DNA of 23,632 bases from an uncultured Ilumatobacter sp. (GCA_937905835.1 CALCXK010000128.1:1-23632); one strand, 5' to 3'. Positions 1 to 7,249 are shown, numbered from the stretch's first letter. The notes: generated by a model not told the origin, from the sequence alone. Program-made: numbers and translations.

Positions 1-7
1 CCACCCC

Positions 8-61
8 ACGTTTGCGTCGAACAATCCGTTGGTATTCGCCCGAACACTTCGACGCAAACGT
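8..61. repeat. 14-bp perfect inverted repeat upstream of thermonuclease gene
   Basis: Bases 8-21 (ACGTTTGCGTCGAA) are the exact reverse complement of bases 48-61, with a 26-base spacer. The right arm lies about where the -35 region of the thermonuclease promoter should be. It could be a two-site operator, or the stem of a terminator for a gene to the left of the window, although no T-run follows. A 10-base part of the arm (AACGTTTGCG) recurs at 4595-4604 in front of the glycerol-3-phosphate dehydrogenase gene. The repeat is plainly visible; its function is unknown. Confidence 0.6.
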
Positions 62-80
62 TGAGTGAGATCGGCGCGGA

Positions 81-86
81 TAGACA
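81..86 (+). promoter_or_regulatory. -10 box candidate, thermonuclease gene
   Basis: TAGACA lies 6 nt before the ATG at 93, the same spacing seen at other transcription-unit heads here. The last base is A rather than the preferred T, so this is one of the weaker examples. Confidence 0.4.
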
Positions 87-92
87 AAGCTG

Positions 93-638
93 ATGAGGGC
101 GAGGATGGGCATGCGGTTGCGAGTCGGAGCGATGGCCGTAGCGGCGATGACGCTCAGCGCCTGCAATCAATCCGACGCAAGCAATGCCCAGCCAGCCACA
201 ACCGTCTCCGCACCAGCCCGTATGTCCGCCAACGCCGTCATCGACTTCGTGGTTGACGGCGACACCGTCGACGTGATCATCGGCGGGCGCAAGGAGCGCA
301 TCAGGCTGATCGGGATCGACACCCCGGAAACGAAGAAGCGCAACTCGCCAATCGAGTGCTTCGGGCCAGAGGCCAGCGCCTTTACCGAACTGCTGCTGCC
401 GGTTGGCACACCGGTGTACATCGAACGGGACATCGTCAACCGAGACGACTACGGACGGATCCTCGGCTACGTCTATCGAGCCGACGACAGCATCTTCGTC
501 AACTACGAGTTGATGCGCCACGGCTTTGCGCAACCACTGTCCATAGCGCCCAACGACGCGTTTGCCGAACTCTTCGCCGACGCCGCCCGAAATGCAGAGG
601 CCGACAACGTCGGCATCTGGGCCGCCTGCAGCGGGTGA
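93..638 (+). CDS. Secreted lipoprotein thermonuclease (SNase-like)
   Basis: Predicted 181-aa calcium-type nuclease of the staphylococcal nuclease family, which cleaves DNA and RNA phosphodiester bonds. The first 24 residues form a short basic and hydrophobic signal ending in the lipobox LSAC, so Cys24 is probably lipidated and the enzyme sits on the outer face of the membrane. The SNase domain covers about residues 47-180. It keeps the DGDT motif (55-58), the catalytic-type RLIGIDTPE segment (Arg71 and Glu79) and DDYGR with Arg122; these three match Arg35, Glu43 and Arg87 of the S. aureus enzyme. In-frame ATGs at 105 and 111 are alternative starts, but the one at 93 gives the best signal peptide and has a -10-like box 6 nt upstream. 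A deacetylase gene follows after 9 nt. A role in nucleic-acid scavenging is inference. Confidence 0.9.
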   Translation: MRARMGMRLRVGAMAVAAMTLSACNQSDASNAQPATTVSAPARMSANAVIDFVVDGDTVDVIIGGRKERIRLIGIDTPETKKRNSPIECFGPEASAFTELLLPVGTPVYIERDIVNRDDYGRILGYVYRADDSIFVNYELMRHGFAQPLSIAPNDAFAELFADAARNAEADNVGIWAACSG

Positions 639-647
639 GGCGTTAGC

Positions 648-1508
648 GTGCGGTCCGTGGCTCACGTGAAATCACTCGCCGAACGCCTCGGGCATTCCGC
701 TGACACTCGACTCGTCATCCTCTCCTGTGATGACCTCGGCGCCAGCCACGCCTCAAACGTCGGCGTCTTCGAGGCAATCCACACCGGTGCCGCTACGTGC
801 GCATCGCTGATGGTCCCCGCACCTTGGGCGTGCCACGCTGCGAACAACGCATTGCCCGACGACGACATCGGCGTTCACCTGACACTCAACGCCGAGCACA
901 GCTGTTACCGATGGGGCCCGATCACACACTCGCCGTCGCTGCTGTCAGGTGAAGGTGGATTCCCTCGCTCACTCGAAGATCTGTGGGAGCACGCCGATCA
1001 GGCCGAAGTGCTTCGTGAGCTTCGCGCCCAGATCGATCGGGCGATGGCGTGGGGCATCGATGTCACCCATCTCGCTCCGCATCTCTCAGCCATCACGCTG
1101 CGGCCCGAATTCTTCGACGTCTATCTCGAACTCGCCCACGAGTACCGGCTTCCAATCCGGTTGCCCTCGACGGTCAGCGCCCAACAGGCCGGCTTTCCGT
1201 TCCGCCAACTTGCTGCCGATGAAGGCGTGATCTTCCCTGATCACTTCGACAACGACTGGCGTGCAGGCAGCCACGATCGCGTCTTCGGCGCCATTGCATC
1301 GTTGCAACCGGGTGTCACCGAAATTCACGTCCAGCCAGCCATCGACACTCCCGAGGTCCGAGCGTTCGCCGGCAAAGACGCTGACGGGTGGATTGCTGAC
1401 CTAGCACTCGTCACCAGCAACGAACTGCGCACTGCGCTCGCCGATTCAGGCGCTGTGATGATCGGCTTTCGCGACCTGCGGAGCCTGATGCGCGCTGAGG
1501 CCGTTTGA
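648..1508 (+). CDS. YdjC/ChbG-family carbohydrate deacetylase-like protein
   Basis: A 286-aa member of the YdjC/ChbG family, metal-dependent deacetylases that act on chitooligosaccharides or related amino sugars. The N-terminal strand carries the paired aspartates (VILSCDDLGAS, Asp28-Asp29), and the GVHLTLN motif supplies His77; these are typical metal and catalytic positions. The third motif, usually THLDSH or DSHxH, reads THLAPH here (140-145), so His145 is kept but the Asp-Ser before it is replaced by Ala-Pro. GTG at 648 follows a GAGG sequence at 637-640 with 7-nt spacing, one of the few Shine-Dalgarno-like sites in the window. GTGs at 657 and 666 are alternatives. The gene begins 9 nt after the thermonuclease stop and is probably cotranscribed. 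The substrate cannot be told. Confidence 0.8.
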   Translation: MRSVAHVKSLAERLGHSADTRLVILSCDDLGASHASNVGVFEAIHTGAATCASLMVPAPWACHAANNALPDDDIGVHLTLNAEHSCYRWGPITHSPSLLSGEGGFPRSLEDLWEHADQAEVLRELRAQIDRAMAWGIDVTHLAPHLSAITLRPEFFDVYLELAHEYRLPIRLPSTVSAQQAGFPFRQLAADEGVIFPDHFDNDWRAGSHDRVFGAIASLQPGVTEIHVQPAIDTPEVRAFAGKDADGWIADLALVTSNELRTALADSGAVMIGFRDLRSLMRAEAV

Positions 1509-1516
1509 GCGATGCG

Positions 1517-1536
1517 CATCAGGCGATTGCCTGGTG
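1517..1536. terminator. Hairpin between convergent genes (possible bidirectional terminator)
   Basis: CATCAGGC (1517-1524) pairs with GCCTGGTG (1529-1536) over 8 bp, one of them G-U, around the loop GATT. It lies just after the deacetylase stop and before the end of the converging SCP2-like gene. No T-run follows, so termination is only plausible. Confidence 0.35.
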
Positions 1537-1585
1537 ACCGTCAGCCCCAATAATACGAAGTCGTCGACGTCAACGAAGGGCAGAG

Positions 1586-1822
1586 CTAGATGGTCGCAGC
1601 GAGTGCCGCGATGGCGGCGCTGGCTTCGCCGGACTTCAAGAGGTCGAGAATCTGACCCGTGTGACCGGCCGCCTTCAGCTTGCCGCGCATGAATGCGACT
1701 GTCGGATCGAAGTCGTCTGCAGCAGCATCGACCACCGCGACAGTGATCACGATGTCGGCGTCGTCAGGCCCGTCGATGCGCTCGTCTTTCTTGGCAACGA
1801 CGACTCGGTACTGCACGCTCAT
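1586..1822 (-). CDS. Small SCP2-like protein coupled to mca
   Basis: A 78-aa protein whose ATG overlaps the stop of the mca gene by 4 nt (ATGA), indicating translational coupling. The central part, a strand ADIVITV (about 23-29) followed by DPTVAFMRGKLKAAGHTG (about 39-56) and a leucine-rich helix, resembles the C-terminal half of SCP2/sterol-carrier domains, where AFMxGKLKxxGD precedes the last helix. Full SCP2 domains are about 100 aa or more, so this is a compact version lacking most of the N-terminal part. Mycothiol-dependent maleylpyruvate isomerases also contain an SCP2-like region, so an accessory role for mycothiol conjugates or a hydrophobic ligand is imaginable but unproven. That the gene is real is well supported by the overlap; the family call was made by eye and is tentative. 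Confidence 0.6.
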   Translation of the reverse strand: MSVQYRVVVAKKDERIDGPDDADIVITVAVVDAAADDFDPTVAFMRGKLKAAGHTGQILDLLKSGEASAAIAALAATI

Positions 1823-2727
1823 GAGGTGACAGTCTCGCGCACTCCGGCGAACAGATCGCGCTCGGTGTCGCCCGCAGGAATCGGGCCAACCATTGAGCGA
1901 GCCAGAATCCAGTCCTCCCAGGGGTAGGCAGCCGAGAGCTGTTCGTCAGTGAGTCCGAACCACCACCCGGCGTTCGGATCGACCTGTGTGGCGTGTGCCC
2001 GGAGCGAACCGGTGCGCGCCCACTGGAAGTCGGTGCAGTCGATCTTGGTGGTGACCCGGTGATCCTGGCCGTCGCGGGTCAACCACTCCTCGGAGAAGGG
2101 CGACTCACCGACGTGTTCGAGCATCGCTTCGTGGACAGCAAGGATCCGAGTCTTGGTCCACACCGAGTAGTAGAGCTTCGACGGCTGGAACGGCTCACCG
2201 AGTTCGGGGTACCAGTCGGGGTCGCCCGCACGATCGAAAGCAAGCACAGAGATATCGTGCACCCGCAGGTGATCGGGATGCGGATAGCCAGCCTGATCAT
2301 CTCCGTAGGTGATGATGACCTGTGACTTGGTGCGACGGATGATCGCGACGAGCCGGCCGACGGCCTCATCGAGGTCGGCCTGGTGGAAGCATCCGGGATG
2401 ATTGTTCGGTTCAGTCTCGGCCATGCCGGAGTCGCGGTAGCCGAGCATGACCAGTTCGTCGAAACCAATCACGTCCACGGACGCTGCGAGTTCGGCTTCG
2501 CGCATCGAAGCAACGAGTTCGCGTTCCTGTTCTGGATCAAGACCGTGGAACGGTTGGCCCGCTTCGCGCAGGGACGGATTCTGCAGGTCGCCCTCTTCGC
2601 CACCGGTGCAACACACGAGCACCGTGTGTACTCCTTGTTCGTGGTACATCGCCAGCGTCGGCGCACCCTTGGATGCCTCGTCGTCGGGATGTGCATGGAC
2701 GGTCAGGAGCGTGAGACGATCAACCAC
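1819..2727 (-). CDS. mca: Mycothiol S-conjugate amidase
   Basis: A 302-aa LmbE/PIG-L-type zinc amidase. Mca cleaves mycothiol S-conjugates, releasing GlcN-Ins and an acetylcysteine conjugate (mercapturic acid) that is exported, so it is a detoxification enzyme of actinobacteria. The zinc motif AHPDDE is at residues 12-17, followed directly by ASKGAPT, which fits Mca; the related deacetylase MshB differs after the motif. A second histidine motif, YPHPDHLRVH, lies mid-protein. An upstream ATG at 2835 would add 36 unconserved residues. The GTG at 2727 is preferred because it matches family N-termini (a few residues before VHAHPDDE) and because TACCCT lies exactly 6 nt before it. An SCP2-like gene overlaps its 3' end. 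MshB is the main alternative. Confidence 0.88.
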   Translation of the reverse strand: MVDRLTLLTVHAHPDDEASKGAPTLAMYHEQGVHTVLVCCTGGEEGDLQNPSLREAGQPFHGLDPEQERELVASMREAELAASVDVIGFDELVMLGYRDSGMAETEPNNHPGCFHQADLDEAVGRLVAIIRRTKSQVIITYGDDQAGYPHPDHLRVHDISVLAFDRAGDPDWYPELGEPFQPSKLYYSVWTKTRILAVHEAMLEHVGESPFSEEWLTRDGQDHRVTTKIDCTDFQWARTGSLRAHATQVDPNAGWWFGLTDEQLSAAYPWEDWILARSMVGPIPAGDTERDLFAGVRETVTS

Positions 2728-2733
2728 GCCGCC

Positions 2734-2739
2734 AGGGTA
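2734..2739 (-). promoter_or_regulatory. -10 box of leaderless mca transcript
   Basis: On the minus strand TACCCT is followed by six bases (GGCGGC) and the GTG at 2727. No Shine-Dalgarno sequence is present. The site decides the mca start. Confidence 0.6.
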
Positions 2740-2825
2740 TCGGCGAGAGCAACCCCTCATCAGGGCCGGTGCGCCCATGCAACTGGCCAGGTTCGCGTCA
2801 GCGCCGGAGCTCCACCGGGCTCCTC

Positions 2826-2831
2826 TACAAT
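2826..2831 (+). promoter_or_regulatory. -10 box, PEBP-like lipoprotein gene
   Basis: TACAAT, close to the consensus TATAAT, lies 9 nt before the GTG at 2841, which implies a 5' leader of only a few bases. It supports GTG 2841 over the ATG at 2769, which lies upstream of this box. Confidence 0.6.
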
Positions 2832-2840
2832 GCACTGCCT

Positions 2841-3503
2841 GTGGGGCGGCGTACAGCGATCATCATTGGGTTGCTGGCTCTGGCCGGGTGCGACACCGGC
2901 GACGGCAAGGAGCTCCGAGAACCAACGGGAACGCTTCCCCCACCGACCGTGCCGGCAACCACATCCGAGATCTCCCCAGAAGGTCTTCGCACATTACCGT
3001 CGCTCCCGCTCGAAGATCCGGTGCTGGGCGAGCAACCAGCGTTGCCGACGCTTGTCGCAAGCAATTTCCGGCTGATCGCACCGTGGCTCGACGGGGGCAA
3101 CATCGATATCCGGAATACCTGCGACGACGATGGCGTCTCACCGGCGCTCAGCTGGGCCGCCGTTCCCGCTGGCGCCATCGAGCTGGCCGTCTCGGTCATC
3201 GACAAGTCCGTGGCATCGCCAACCGTTCACTGGGTGATCGCCGGTATCAACCCCAACGACATCTCGCTGATCGAAGCAAACGTCCCGCTCGGGGCGATCC
3301 AGGCCACCACATCGTTCGGCGAGATCGGCTTCTCGGCGCCGTGCCCAATCGCTGGCTCGGGCATTCACGAATACGAATTCACGGTGTACGCGCTCGACCA
3401 GCAGGTCGAACTTGCCGATGGCACTTCTGCAGAAGACCTGCTGGCCTTCGTCCAAGCCGTTTCGATCACGTCGGCAAACGTGATCGGTACGTTCGAACGT
3501 TGA
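2841..3503 (+). CDS. PEBP/YbhB-family lipoprotein
   Basis: A 220-aa protein of the phosphatidylethanolamine-binding / Raf-kinase-inhibitor-like family (YbhB/YbcL type). It starts at GTG 2841 with VGRR followed by a hydrophobic stretch ending in LALAGC, a lipobox, so Cys17 is probably lipid-anchored outside the cell. A spacer rich in Pro and Thr follows. The PEBP domain occupies roughly residues 70-219, with the opening strand NFRLIAP, then SPALSW, the HWVIAGI motif (typical HWVxxxI of YbhB) and the closing segment SITSANVIGTFER. Bacterial members have no settled function; ligand or lipid-headgroup binding is the family expectation. A longer reading frame from ATG 2769 would hide the signal peptide behind 24 residues and is rejected. 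Confidence 0.85.
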   Translation: MGRRTAIIIGLLALAGCDTGDGKELREPTGTLPPPTVPATTSEISPEGLRTLPSLPLEDPVLGEQPALPTLVASNFRLIAPWLDGGNIDIRNTCDDDGVSPALSWAAVPAGAIELAVSVIDKSVASPTVHWVIAGINPNDISLIEANVPLGAIQATTSFGEIGFSAPCPIAGSGIHEYEFTVYALDQQVELADGTSAEDLLAFVQAVSITSANVIGTFER

Positions 3504-3555
3504 CAATCAGACGTAGTAGCCGGCTCGCCAAAGCCGTCCGGTAGGCACACCACAA

Positions 3556-3589
3556 ACGAGCGGGCTGCGAAGCGCTCAATGCTGCTCGT
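3556..3589 (+). terminator. Weak stem-loop after PEBP-like gene
   Basis: ACGAGC (3556-3561) pairs with GCTCGT (3584-3589). A shorter competing pair, GAGCG (3558-3562) with CGCTC (3573-3577), lies inside it. TCGTTT follows. The structure could end transcription of the PEBP-like gene but is weak; the rest of 3504-3630 shows nothing else. Confidence 0.25.
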
Positions 3590-3630
3590 TCGTTTCGCCA
3601 GGGTGAGATCAGCTGACTGAGCCAGATCGG

Positions 3631-3636
3631 TACGCT
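3631..3636 (+). promoter_or_regulatory. -10 box of leaderless rhomboid transcript
   Basis: TACGCT is followed by exactly six bases (GGAGCC) and the GTG start at 3643. The GGAG within the spacer is too close to the start codon to act well as a Shine-Dalgarno sequence, so leaderless initiation is more likely. Confidence 0.55.
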
Positions 3637-3642
3637 GGAGCC

Positions 3643-4572
3643 GTGCCACTTCCCCCGCCCCCGCCGAGCTCCAGTTCTTCCGGCCTGCCGCAGCCAAGCG
3701 GCCCGCCCGCGAACCCTGGTTCCGGGGCCCCCACGGGACAACCAGCAACCTGCTACCGCCACGCCGATCGCCCCGCCGGTCGGCGCTGCACACGCTGTGG
3801 CAAGTCGGCCTGCAACGACTGCCTCATGCAAGCTCAGGTCGGAAGCCACTGCGTCGACTGCGCCAAGGCGGCCCGTCCCGACATCGCAACTCGGGCCAAG
3901 TTCTGGTCGGCTGGGCAGCCCAACCTGGTGACGATGACATTGATCGGCATCAACATCGCTGTCTTCGTCGCGGTACTCGTCTTGACGCAAGATGGAAGCA
4001 CACTCTCCGGCGGCGTGACCGACACACACGTCAACTTCGCCGTGTCGAAACTGGCCCTCGAGATCACCGGTGAGTGGTACCGCCTGGCGACCTCGGGCTT
4101 CATGCACTTCGGCATGCTGCACATCGGCCTCAACATGTACTTCCTCTACATCCTTGGACCGATGCTGGAGCAACCGCTGGGCCGAGTCCGATTCGCACTG
4201 CTCTACTTGGCCTCGCTGCTCGGCGGTTCGCTGGGCGTCATACTGCTCGACAGCGGCGGACTCACCGCTGGTGCCTCGGGTGCCGTCTTCGGCCTGATGG
4301 CAGCTGCTGCAGTGGGCATGTGGCGCAGAGGCGTCAACCCGTTCAGCACCAGCATCGGCAGCACCCTGTTGCTGAATCTGTTCCTCACGTTCATCATCCC
4401 TGGCATCTCAATCGGTGGCCACCTGGGTGGCGCTGCGGCAGGTGCACTTTGCGCGACGGTGATGCTGGCTCCCGGCCATCAGCCGATGCCAAAGTGGGCA
4501 ACCTACGCCGCCCCGGTTGCGGTCGGTGTGGCCAGCGTCGTTCTGTCAGTGCTCATCGTCCAGGCCGCCTGA
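3643..4572 (+). CDS. Rhomboid intramembrane serine protease with N-terminal zinc finger
   Basis: A 309-aa membrane protease. Residues 1-35 are a Pro/Ser-rich cytoplasmic tail. Residues 37-73 form a B-box-like zinc-binding module with Cys37, His40, Cys49, Cys52, Cys57, Cys60, Cys70 and Cys73. The rhomboid domain follows: a first membrane segment (about 95-118), the HFGMLHIGLNMYFLYILG segment with the conserved His and Asn, the catalytic motif GASGAVFGL with Ser212, and GGHLGGAAAG with the partner His260; a last hydrophobic helix ends the protein. Rhomboids cut transmembrane segments of other proteins within the bilayer. The zinc module plus rhomboid layout is common in actinobacteria. The start GTG 3643 is set by TACGCT 6 nt upstream. 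The substrate is unknown. Confidence 0.92.
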   Translation: MPLPPPPPSSSSSGLPQPSGPPANPGSGAPTGQPATCYRHADRPAGRRCTRCGKSACNDCLMQAQVGSHCVDCAKAARPDIATRAKFWSAGQPNLVTMTLIGINIAVFVAVLVLTQDGSTLSGGVTDTHVNFAVSKLALEITGEWYRLATSGFMHFGMLHIGLNMYFLYILGPMLEQPLGRVRFALLYLASLLGGSLGVILLDSGGLTAGASGAVFGLMAAAAVGMWRRGVNPFSTSIGSTLLLNLFLTFIIPGISIGGHLGGAAAGALCATVMLAPGHQPMPKWATYAAPVAVGVASVVLSVLIVQAA

Positions 4573-4627
4573 GGCCTTCGTCAGCGAAAGGTCGAACGTT
4601 TGCGAGCCCCGACCTCTGCCCGCCCCG

Positions 4628-4633
4628 TAACCT
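4628..4633 (+). promoter_or_regulatory. -10 box of leaderless glycerol-3-phosphate dehydrogenase transcript
   Basis: TAACCT is followed by exactly six bases (GATCTC) and ATG 4640. The segment AACGTTTGCG at 4595-4604, about where a -35 element would be, repeats part of the inverted repeat arm at 8-21. Confidence 0.6.
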
Positions 4634-4639
4634 GATCTC

Positions 4640-6310
4640 ATGTCTTTGCGCTCGACCCACCTCGCCAGGATGCGCGACGGTACGTTCGACACGCTGATCA
4701 TCGGCGGAGGCATCAACGGTGCGGTCACCGCCGCGTCGCTCGCAGGCCGCGGGGCCGACGTCGCGTTGATCGATCGCGGCGACTTTGCCAGCTTCACCAG
4801 CCAGGCATCATCCAACCTCGTCTGGGGTGGCTTCAAGTACCTGGAGAACTACGAACTCTGGCTGGTCTTCAAGTTGTGCCTGTCGCGAAACCGTCTGATG
4901 AAGGCCTACCGGGACAACATTCGCCAGATTGGCTTCTACGCGGCGCTCGACGAGAAGGGCCCCTACAAGCCGTGGTTTGCAGCCTTCGGCGCACTCGGCT
5001 ACTGGGTCATTGGGCTCTTCGGTACGAAGTACCCGCGCCTGCTGAGCCGCGACGACATCGAAAACGAAGAACCAGCGATCAACACCGACACGGTCGCCGG
5101 TGGTATCGAATATCGCGACGGCATTCTGGTCGACAACGATGCCCGCTTCGTCTTCAGCTTCGTTCGTTCTGCGATCGAGGCTGGCGCAAGCGCCGTGAAC
5201 TACGTCGAGATGGTGTCGGCCGAACGAGTCGGCGACAAGTGGGTCGCCGCGCTGCGCTGTACCGACACGGGCGAAGAGTTCACCACGTTCGCCACCACCA
5301 TTGTCAACGCGGCCGGTCCGTTCGTCGATGACACCAATCAGCAGTGGGGCCTCAAAACTGAACACCGCATCGTCTATTCGAAGGGCATCCACCTGGTGGT
5401 GCCACGGATCACGACACACCGCCATCACAAGGTGCTTGCGTTCTACGACGACACCGAGCGACTGTTCTACGTGATCCCAATGGGCCGACGTTCTGTCATC
5501 GGCACCACCGACACCCGCGTCGACACTCCATTCACCGAAGTCGACCAGGACGACATCGACTTCCTCCTCGGCCAGATCAACGCCCGGCTCGACCTTGCCA
5601 CGCCGCTCACAAAAGAAGACATCATCGCCGAACGCAGTGGCGTGCGGCCACTGGTTGTCGCCGCTGGTAAGGGCGACCAGAACGATGTCGACTGGACCAA
5701 GCTGAGCCGCAAACATGCTGTCGAGGTCGACACCGATCAGCACGTCGTCACGATCTTCGGTGGCAAGCTCACCGACTGTTTGAACGTCGGCGAAGAGGTT
5801 GCGGCCGAGATCGAGGCGCTGGGCATCCCGCTCGAGAAAGACCTCCACAACTGGTACGGCGAACCGGACAAGGCGACTCGCAAGGAGTTTTTCCGCCAGG
5901 CCCGCCTCATGCGCTTGGACGACCTTCGAGAGAAGCCCGACACCGAGGCGCTCAGCGACCGCCTCTGGCGCAGGTATGGGCGTCGCGCCTTCGCCATGCT
6001 CGAAGAGATCCGCCAAGACCCGAAGATGGCGGACGACATCATGGGCTCGGCCGACTACCTCCGCGTCGAGCTGTACTCAGCAGCCGACTCCGAGATGATC
6101 ACCAAACTCGAAGACTTTATGCGTCGCCGCTCGAAGATCGAACTGGTCGTTCGCGACGAGGACATCCGCAACTCTGCGGGCCTTCGCGAAGTGGCGATCA
6201 TTCTCTTCGGTGACGATGCAAACCGACGGCTTGCCGAGTACTTCGGTGGCGAAGACCGTGTCCCGGACGCAGTGCGCAACGGCCCGATGCCAGCCGACGT
6301 ACTGACCTGA
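4640..6310 (+). CDS. glpD: FAD-dependent glycerol-3-phosphate dehydrogenase/oxidase
   Basis: A 556-aa flavoprotein that oxidises sn-glycerol 3-phosphate to dihydroxyacetone phosphate and feeds electrons to quinone at the membrane. The FAD-binding Rossmann motif GGGINGA is at residues 22-28. It is followed by the family segment around SSNLVWGGFKYLEN, the central GTTDTRVD loop, RSGVRPLV, and the late FAD motif FGGKLTDCLNVGEEV. A C-terminal helical cap of about 150 residues completes the protein, whose length fits the larger GlpD/GlpA-type enzymes. Start ATG 4640 is supported by TAACCT 6 nt upstream. An MtfA-like peptidase gene begins 1 nt after its stop. No glycerol kinase or facilitator is in the window. 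Confidence 0.9.
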   Translation: MSLRSTHLARMRDGTFDTLIIGGGINGAVTAASLAGRGADVALIDRGDFASFTSQASSNLVWGGFKYLENYELWLVFKLCLSRNRLMKAYRDNIRQIGFYAALDEKGPYKPWFAAFGALGYWVIGLFGTKYPRLLSRDDIENEEPAINTDTVAGGIEYRDGILVDNDARFVFSFVRSAIEAGASAVNYVEMVSAERVGDKWVAALRCTDTGEEFTTFATTIVNAAGPFVDDTNQQWGLKTEHRIVYSKGIHLVVPRITTHRHHKVLAFYDDTERLFYVIPMGRRSVIGTTDTRVDTPFTEVDQDDIDFLLGQINARLDLATPLTKEDIIAERSGVRPLVVAAGKGDQNDVDWTKLSRKHAVEVDTDQHVVTIFGGKLTDCLNVGEEVAAEIEALGIPLEKDLHNWYGEPDKATRKEFFRQARLMRLDDLREKPDTEALSDRLWRRYGRRAFAMLEEIRQDPKMADDIMGSADYLRVELYSAADSEMITKLEDFMRRRSKIELVVRDEDIRNSAGLREVAIILFGDDANRRLAEYFGGEDRVPDAVRNGPMPADVLT

Positions 6311-6311
6311 C

Positions 6312-7076
6312 GTGTTCGATTGGCTCAGAGCACGGCTGTCGCGATCGGAACCCATCTTCGACCCGAGCTGGCACGGCATCCTCAGCAGCAGCTTCCAACA
6401 CTGGTCGACGCTACAACGTGACGAGCTCGCTCGAATGGAAATGCTGGTCGCCCGGTTTGTCCACACGATGCGGTGGGAAGCTGCACACCGGTTCGAACTC
6501 ACCGAGGAGATCAAGGTACTGATCGCCGCCCAGGCATCCATGCTGCTGCTGGGCCTCGACATCGACGAGTGGCACGACGTCAGCTCGGTGATCGTGCATC
6601 CGTCGAACGTCCGGCTCCGCGGCACGCATTCCACCGGCGCAGGCACCTTCACCACCTCGCCCCGCTACATCTCTGGGCAGGCCCACTACCAAGGTCCGGT
6701 GCTCCTTTCGTGGGCAGCAACGCGCCGCGGCGCCAAGTTTCCAGATCGCGGCCAGAACGTCGTGTACCACGAGTTCGCACACCGACTCGACATGCTTGAT
6801 GGCACCGTTGATGGCACCCCTCCACTCGATGACGCCGACGCTCAACGGCGCTGGGTCGACGTGTGCACCGCTGCCTACGACACAGTTCGAGCTGAGGGCT
6901 CACCGGTGCTTCGCGACTACGCCGGTACCAGTCCTGCTGAGTTCTTCGCTGTCGCCACCGAGGTGTTCTTCAACCGTCCAATCGATCTCTGCGAACATGA
7001 ACCAGCCCTGTACCGCGAACTGCGAGAGTATTACCGCCAGGATCCAGCCACACGCCACCGTGCTCTGGCCGGATGA
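6312..7076 (+). CDS. mtfA: MtfA-type zinc peptidase (M90 family)
   Basis: A 254-aa cytoplasmic protein resembling E. coli MtfA, a zinc aminopeptidase that binds and inactivates the glucose-PTS repressor Mlc. The zinc motif HEFAHRLDM is at about residues 153-161 (His153, Glu154, His157). A C-terminal segment, SPAEFFAVATEVFFNRP, carries the further conserved Glu and Phe positions of the family. The opening WHGILSSSFQHWSTL and FVHTMRWE parts also fit. The GTG start lies 1 nt after the glpD stop, so it is surely cotranscribed and probably depends on coupled translation, as no Shine-Dalgarno sequence is visible. Its place behind glpD hints at a role in carbon-source control, but whether an Mlc-like partner exists here is unknown. 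Confidence 0.88.
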   Translation: MFDWLRARLSRSEPIFDPSWHGILSSSFQHWSTLQRDELARMEMLVARFVHTMRWEAAHRFELTEEIKVLIAAQASMLLLGLDIDEWHDVSSVIVHPSNVRLRGTHSTGAGTFTTSPRYISGQAHYQGPVLLSWAATRRGAKFPDRGQNVVYHEFAHRLDMLDGTVDGTPPLDDADAQRRWVDVCTAAYDTVRAEGSPVLRDYAGTSPAEFFAVATEVFFNRPIDLCEHEPALYRELREYYRQDPATRHRALAG

Positions 7077-7113
7077 ACTCCGCTCGCTCACCGCGACCCG
7101 CGCTCAGGCGAAA

Positions 7114-7156
7114 CTCGGGACGCTATGCAGCGCTTTCCGCATCAGAATGTCCCGAG
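7114..7156 (+). repeat. Stem-loop between mtfA and betB
   Basis: CTCGGGAC (7114-7121) is the exact complement of GTCCCGAG (7149-7156). Inside it, ATGC and GCAT can pair as an upper stem. ATTTCTT follows. It may end the glpD-mtfA transcript or be a structured element; the large loop makes it a poor classical terminator. Confidence 0.4.
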
Positions 7157-7184
7157 ATTTCTTCGACCACCGCGTCGACCGCCG

Positions 7185-7213
7185 GTTGAGATTGTCTGGA
7201 CCGACAAATCAAC
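7185..7213. promoter_or_regulatory. Imperfect inverted repeat upstream of betB (possible operator)
   Basis: GTTGAGATTGTC (7185-7196) and GACAAATCAAC (7203-7213) are inverted copies with one extra base and a 6-base spacer. The site lies about 45-75 bases before the betB start, upstream of the predicted -10 box. The size and symmetry suit a TetR-type dimer such as BetI, but no regulator gene is present, so this is inference. Confidence 0.35.
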
Positions 7214-7243
7214 ACGAGAGAAACGTGACCGGACGAGAGCAAG

Positions 7244-7249
7244 TAGCGT
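7244..7249 (+). promoter_or_regulatory. -10 box, betB
   Basis: TAGCGT lies 9 nt before ATG 7259, implying a leader of about 2-4 bases. No Shine-Dalgarno sequence is seen. Confidence 0.45.

Noticed and set aside
2769..2840. Upstream ATG for the PEBP-like lipoprotein
   Set aside because: It would place 24 charged residues before the signal peptide, and the TACAAT promoter box lies downstream of it.
3489..3500. 12-bp perfect palindrome ACGTTCGAACGT
   Set aside because: It lies within the last codons of the PEBP-like gene with no promoter nearby; probably a coding coincidence.
4808..6016. 402-codon open frame on the minus strand
   Set aside because: It is antisense to the clearly recognised glycerol-3-phosphate dehydrogenase and reads like the usual shadow of a GC-rich gene, with no recognisable motif.
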